Position numbers and translations under genes: made by a program. The notes beneath the pieces are model-generated. The model did no database searches and was not told the DNA's origin. It was given only the letters and a program-made list of their open reading frames with translations. A stretch of DNA of 8,429 bases from Acidobacteriaceae bacterium (GTDB lineage: Bacteria > Acidobacteriota > Terriglobia > Terriglobales > Acidobacteriaceae), in the NCBI GenBank assembly GCA_030040115.1, contig JASHUH010000387.1, positions 1-8,429 of the forward strand, read 5' to 3'. Shown one piece after another: positions 6,189-8,429 of the stretch (positions within the stretch are counted from its first letter, which is position 1; every line of letters starts with the position of its first letter).

Positions 6189-8429
6189 CTAGAATATTAA
6201 CTTCAAGGCGACTTGCATGATGCGAGGGTCTAGTGCCGTTGTTACGGTACCGAAACTCCCACTGTTGATATTCCCCGCCGGATTTTCGAACTGCGCATGA
6301 TTGAATACGTTGAAGGCCTCTGCCCGGAACTGCAGACTCGAGCCCTCGGTGATCTTCGTATTCTTCAACAAGGACATGTTGTAGTTATCGATGCCCGGAC
6401 CGGAGAAGAAGCGGCGGCTCGCTGTGCCAATCTCGCCGAGCGTATCTACCGTGAAATGGGCGGGATTGAAGTAGGGCTGCCCCGATCTGGGATTCTTGTT
6501 GTAGTACAGGTTGCCTACGCCGGAAAGGTTTGGCTTAGTGTATGGGAAGCTGGTATCGCCTATGAGATCGCGATCGTCCGATTCAGAGAGTTGAACGGGC
6601 TGACCGGCTGCAAAAGTGTCTTGCCCCGCCAGTTGCCATCCGCCCGCAACTCGCTTGGCGAAATCGCCGTTGCTATGGGTCCATTGATCGAAGGGCAGGT
6701 TCACGGTATAGCTGGTGGCGATATCTTGCCGCAAATCGAAAGTCGACAAAGCCCAGGCCAATTTGGGGTTAAAAACGTAAGTTGAGTCAAATACGTCCGA
6801 GCCATTATCCATAGCTTTCGAGTACGTATAAGAAACCAGGAAGTTACCGTACCTAGTCTGATTTTTCAGGCTGGCCTGCAAGGCGTTGTACATGGAGTGC
6901 CCAATCGACGAGTAAAGCGCATTGGAGGTAAATCCAAATTCCCCAGTGCGAGGATCTACAGTCGAGTAAGGACGAGTCGTATTGATGACCGTTCCATTCG
7001 CCTCGATATATTGGAATTCTTCCAGGGTGGGGCCGCATGGCGTCTGGCCCGCGGCGAGGTTCGCAGGATTACTCAGATAGAGACAGAGAGCCGGGTTTCC
7101 AGGGTTCGCTTCCTCGCCGGTAAGAAGGTGGTTCCCTAGCGTACCCACGTAGCTGAGACTGGCCACCGTGGAATTGCCGTACTGCCGCTGAATCGAAAAC
7201 TCATACTGCTGGCTGTACGGCGTGGTGCTATGTGGCCAGTAGAATTCGGAGCCCCCGATCGGTTCCACTTGCGCCCAATTGAAGTTGGAATCGGGATGGG
7301 CTGGGGATACATTCTTGGGAGGAAAGGCGAAGGGGAATTTTACTCCTACAAATACACCGTTCGACCGAATCACATAGGGTCTATCCATCAGAGGGGGAGT
7401 GGCCTCGATCCAATCCTGGCCATAGGGGGCATCGCCGGATTCGTAGTAGGAAGTGGCATCCTCGATGCCCTGATAGAAGACGCCGTAGCCGATACGGAAG
7501 CTTGTCTTTCCGGCGCCGCCGAGGAGTTTTCCGAGCGCTCCGCTCCCACCCGCGGGCGCCCACGCGATTCCGACTCTTGGAGCAAAGTTGTGGTATTTGA
7601 TCGGCGCCAGGGTCCGAGGAATTCCCGGATCGAGGGGCTCAACCTGCCCTTGCGGGCTGGTTGGGAAGGCCAGCGATTGCTCGCCGGGGTTAAATACTTC
7701 CAGCTTATTGGTTGCATCGTACCAGGGAGTGCTCACCTCCCAGCGCAGGCCATAGTTGATGGTTAACGTGGGCCGAACGCGCCAGCTATCCTGCGCATAC
7801 GCTCCATAATAGAGATCCCGCGTATCGAGAATCTGGAAGCTCTGCTGACCAAATCCATCGGGAGCACCGATGAGATAGTCGACAAAATCTACGCCTGTTT
7901 CCGTGCCATTAAAGCTAAACGATCCGTTCGGGGTAGAGGGGTGACGCTGGTCGATCTGGTCGTAATGGAACTCTCCGCCAGCCTGGAAGGTGTGGGTTCC
8001 AACGACCTTGGTCCAATTGTCAAGAAACTGGAACGTGTTGTTGATCCCGTTCTGAATACTTGTGGAGGAGCCAAAACTGAAGGCATTGAACCCAAACATT
8101 GGAACTGCGGCGTCAGCAGGAAACACATTGCTGATGCCACCCACCGGCGTGCTGGTCCAGGGGGTGACAAATCCCAGAGAGGCGAGGGAAACTCCCAAGC
8201 CGCCTATGATCGTTCCATCAGTGCCCGTGACTCGTGTGTATACGATACGAGCATCGTTGACGATAGTTTTGCCGAAGGCTTTGGTAAGGCCTATATTCCC
8301 CATCATCGTATCGCCTATATTCCCCGCGGCAAAACCAGGGACGGGCACAGCGGTATAGGGGTTGATATTATTGAATTCATCCTTATAGAAGTAGACAAAC
8401 GCCTCACCGAAGCGGGTGTTTGCATCCCC
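6189..8429 (-). CDS. TonB-dependent receptor, Oar-like, C-terminal part
   Basis: The frame stays open to the right edge, so the gene is cut by the window. The 746 visible residues are the C-terminal outer-membrane beta-barrel of a large receptor of the Oar/CarboxypepD_reg-TonB type. Diagnostic stretches are GDANTRFGEAFVYFYKDEF at the edge, YAQDSWRVRPTLTINYGLRW, FAPRVGIAWAPAG, SYTYSKAMDNGSD and FNVFNHAQFENPAGN. It ends ALKLIF, with the terminal phenylalanine typical of BAM-targeted barrels. Full members of this type usually have about 1,000 or more residues, so the signal peptide, carboxypeptidase-regulatory-like domain and plug should lie beyond 8429. A GTG at 8348 is internal, not the start. 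Such receptors import oligosaccharides, peptides or chelates with TonB energy. The substrate cannot be read here, but the PLP enzyme gene just downstream suggests an amino-containing compound (inference). Confidence 0.9.
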   Translation of the reverse strand, partial: GDANTRFGEAFVYFYKDEFNNINPYTAVPVPGFAAGNIGDTMMGNIGLTKAFGKTIVNDARIVYTRVTGTDGTIIGGLGVSLASLGFVTPWTSTPVGGISNVFPADAAVPMFGFNAFSFGSSTSIQNGINNTFQFLDNWTKVVGTHTFQAGGEFHYDQIDQRHPSTPNGSFSFNGTETGVDFVDYLIGAPDGFGQQSFQILDTRDLYYGAYAQDSWRVRPTLTINYGLRWEVSTPWYDATNKLEVFNPGEQSLAFPTSPQGQVEPLDPGIPRTLAPIKYHNFAPRVGIAWAPAGGSGALGKLLGGAGKTSFRIGYGVFYQGIEDATSYYESGDAPYGQDWIEATPPLMDRPYVIRSNGVFVGVKFPFAFPPKNVSPAHPDSNFNWAQVEPIGGSEFYWPHSTTPYSQQYEFSIQRQYGNSTVASLSYVGTLGNHLLTGEEANPGNPALCLYLSNPANLAAGQTPCGPTLEEFQYIEANGTVINTTRPYSTVDPRTGEFGFTSNALYSSIGHSMYNALQASLKNQTRYGNFLVSYTYSKAMDNGSDVFDSTYVFNPKLAWALSTFDLRQDIATSYTVNLPFDQWTHSNGDFAKRVAGGWQLAGQDTFAAGQPVQLSESDDRDLIGDTSFPYTKPNLSGVGNLYYNKNPRSGQPYFNPAHFTVDTLGEIGTASRRFFSGPGIDNYNMSLLKNTKITEGSSLQFRAEAFNVFNHAQFENPAGNINSGSFGTVTTALDPRIMQVALKLIF

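Overview
The window is moderately GC-rich bacterial DNA, most likely from an Acidobacteriota soil bacterium of the Bryobacterales/Solibacter type. Three things suggest this: a very large Oar-like TonB-dependent receptor of the kind expanded in that group, several metabolic enzymes carrying twin-arginine (Tat) export signals, and long gene-poor stretches containing decayed mobile DNA. The assignment is inference from protein style, not from a marker gene.

Layout. Positions 1-230 are a mosaic of two decayed mobile genes: a plus-strand IS1634-type transposase fragment abutting a minus-strand MobF/TrwC-type relaxase fragment. Positions 230-1327 hold no convincing gene; they contain a REP-like palindromic patch near 728-830. 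A plus-strand gene (1328-2386) encodes a Tat-exported protein of the DapA/N-acetylneuraminate lyase aldolase superfamily, followed at once by an 8-bp-stem hairpin. Everything convincing to the right is on the minus strand. In transcriptional order it is: the C-terminal 746 residues of a TonB-dependent receptor (8429-6189, running off the right edge), a SelA-fold PLP enzyme (6097-4769), a small secreted protein broken by a single frameshift (4673-4322), and a second SelA-fold PLP enzyme (3996-2668). The two PLP enzymes are both 442 residues and are clear tandem paralogues. A stretch resembling the 3' end of a tRNA (T-arm plus acceptor strand) lies between them near 4141-4173.

How the genes may work together (inference). 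The receptor would bring a substrate across the outer membrane. The two PLP enzymes, closest to the D-glucosaminate-6-phosphate ammonia-lyase/DgaE-like branch of the SelA superfamily rather than to true selenocysteine synthase, and the DapA-like lyase would act on it outside the cytoplasm, because all three carry RR signal peptides. In known cytoplasmic pathways a SelA-like ammonia lyase is followed by a 2-keto-3-deoxy-acid aldolase, so pairing a SelA-like enzyme with a Schiff-base aldolase is chemically sensible. Periplasmic location, duplication of the PLP enzyme and loss of the usual catalytic tyrosine region in the aldolase-like protein make this locus unusual. No CRISPR array, rRNA or complete tRNA was seen.
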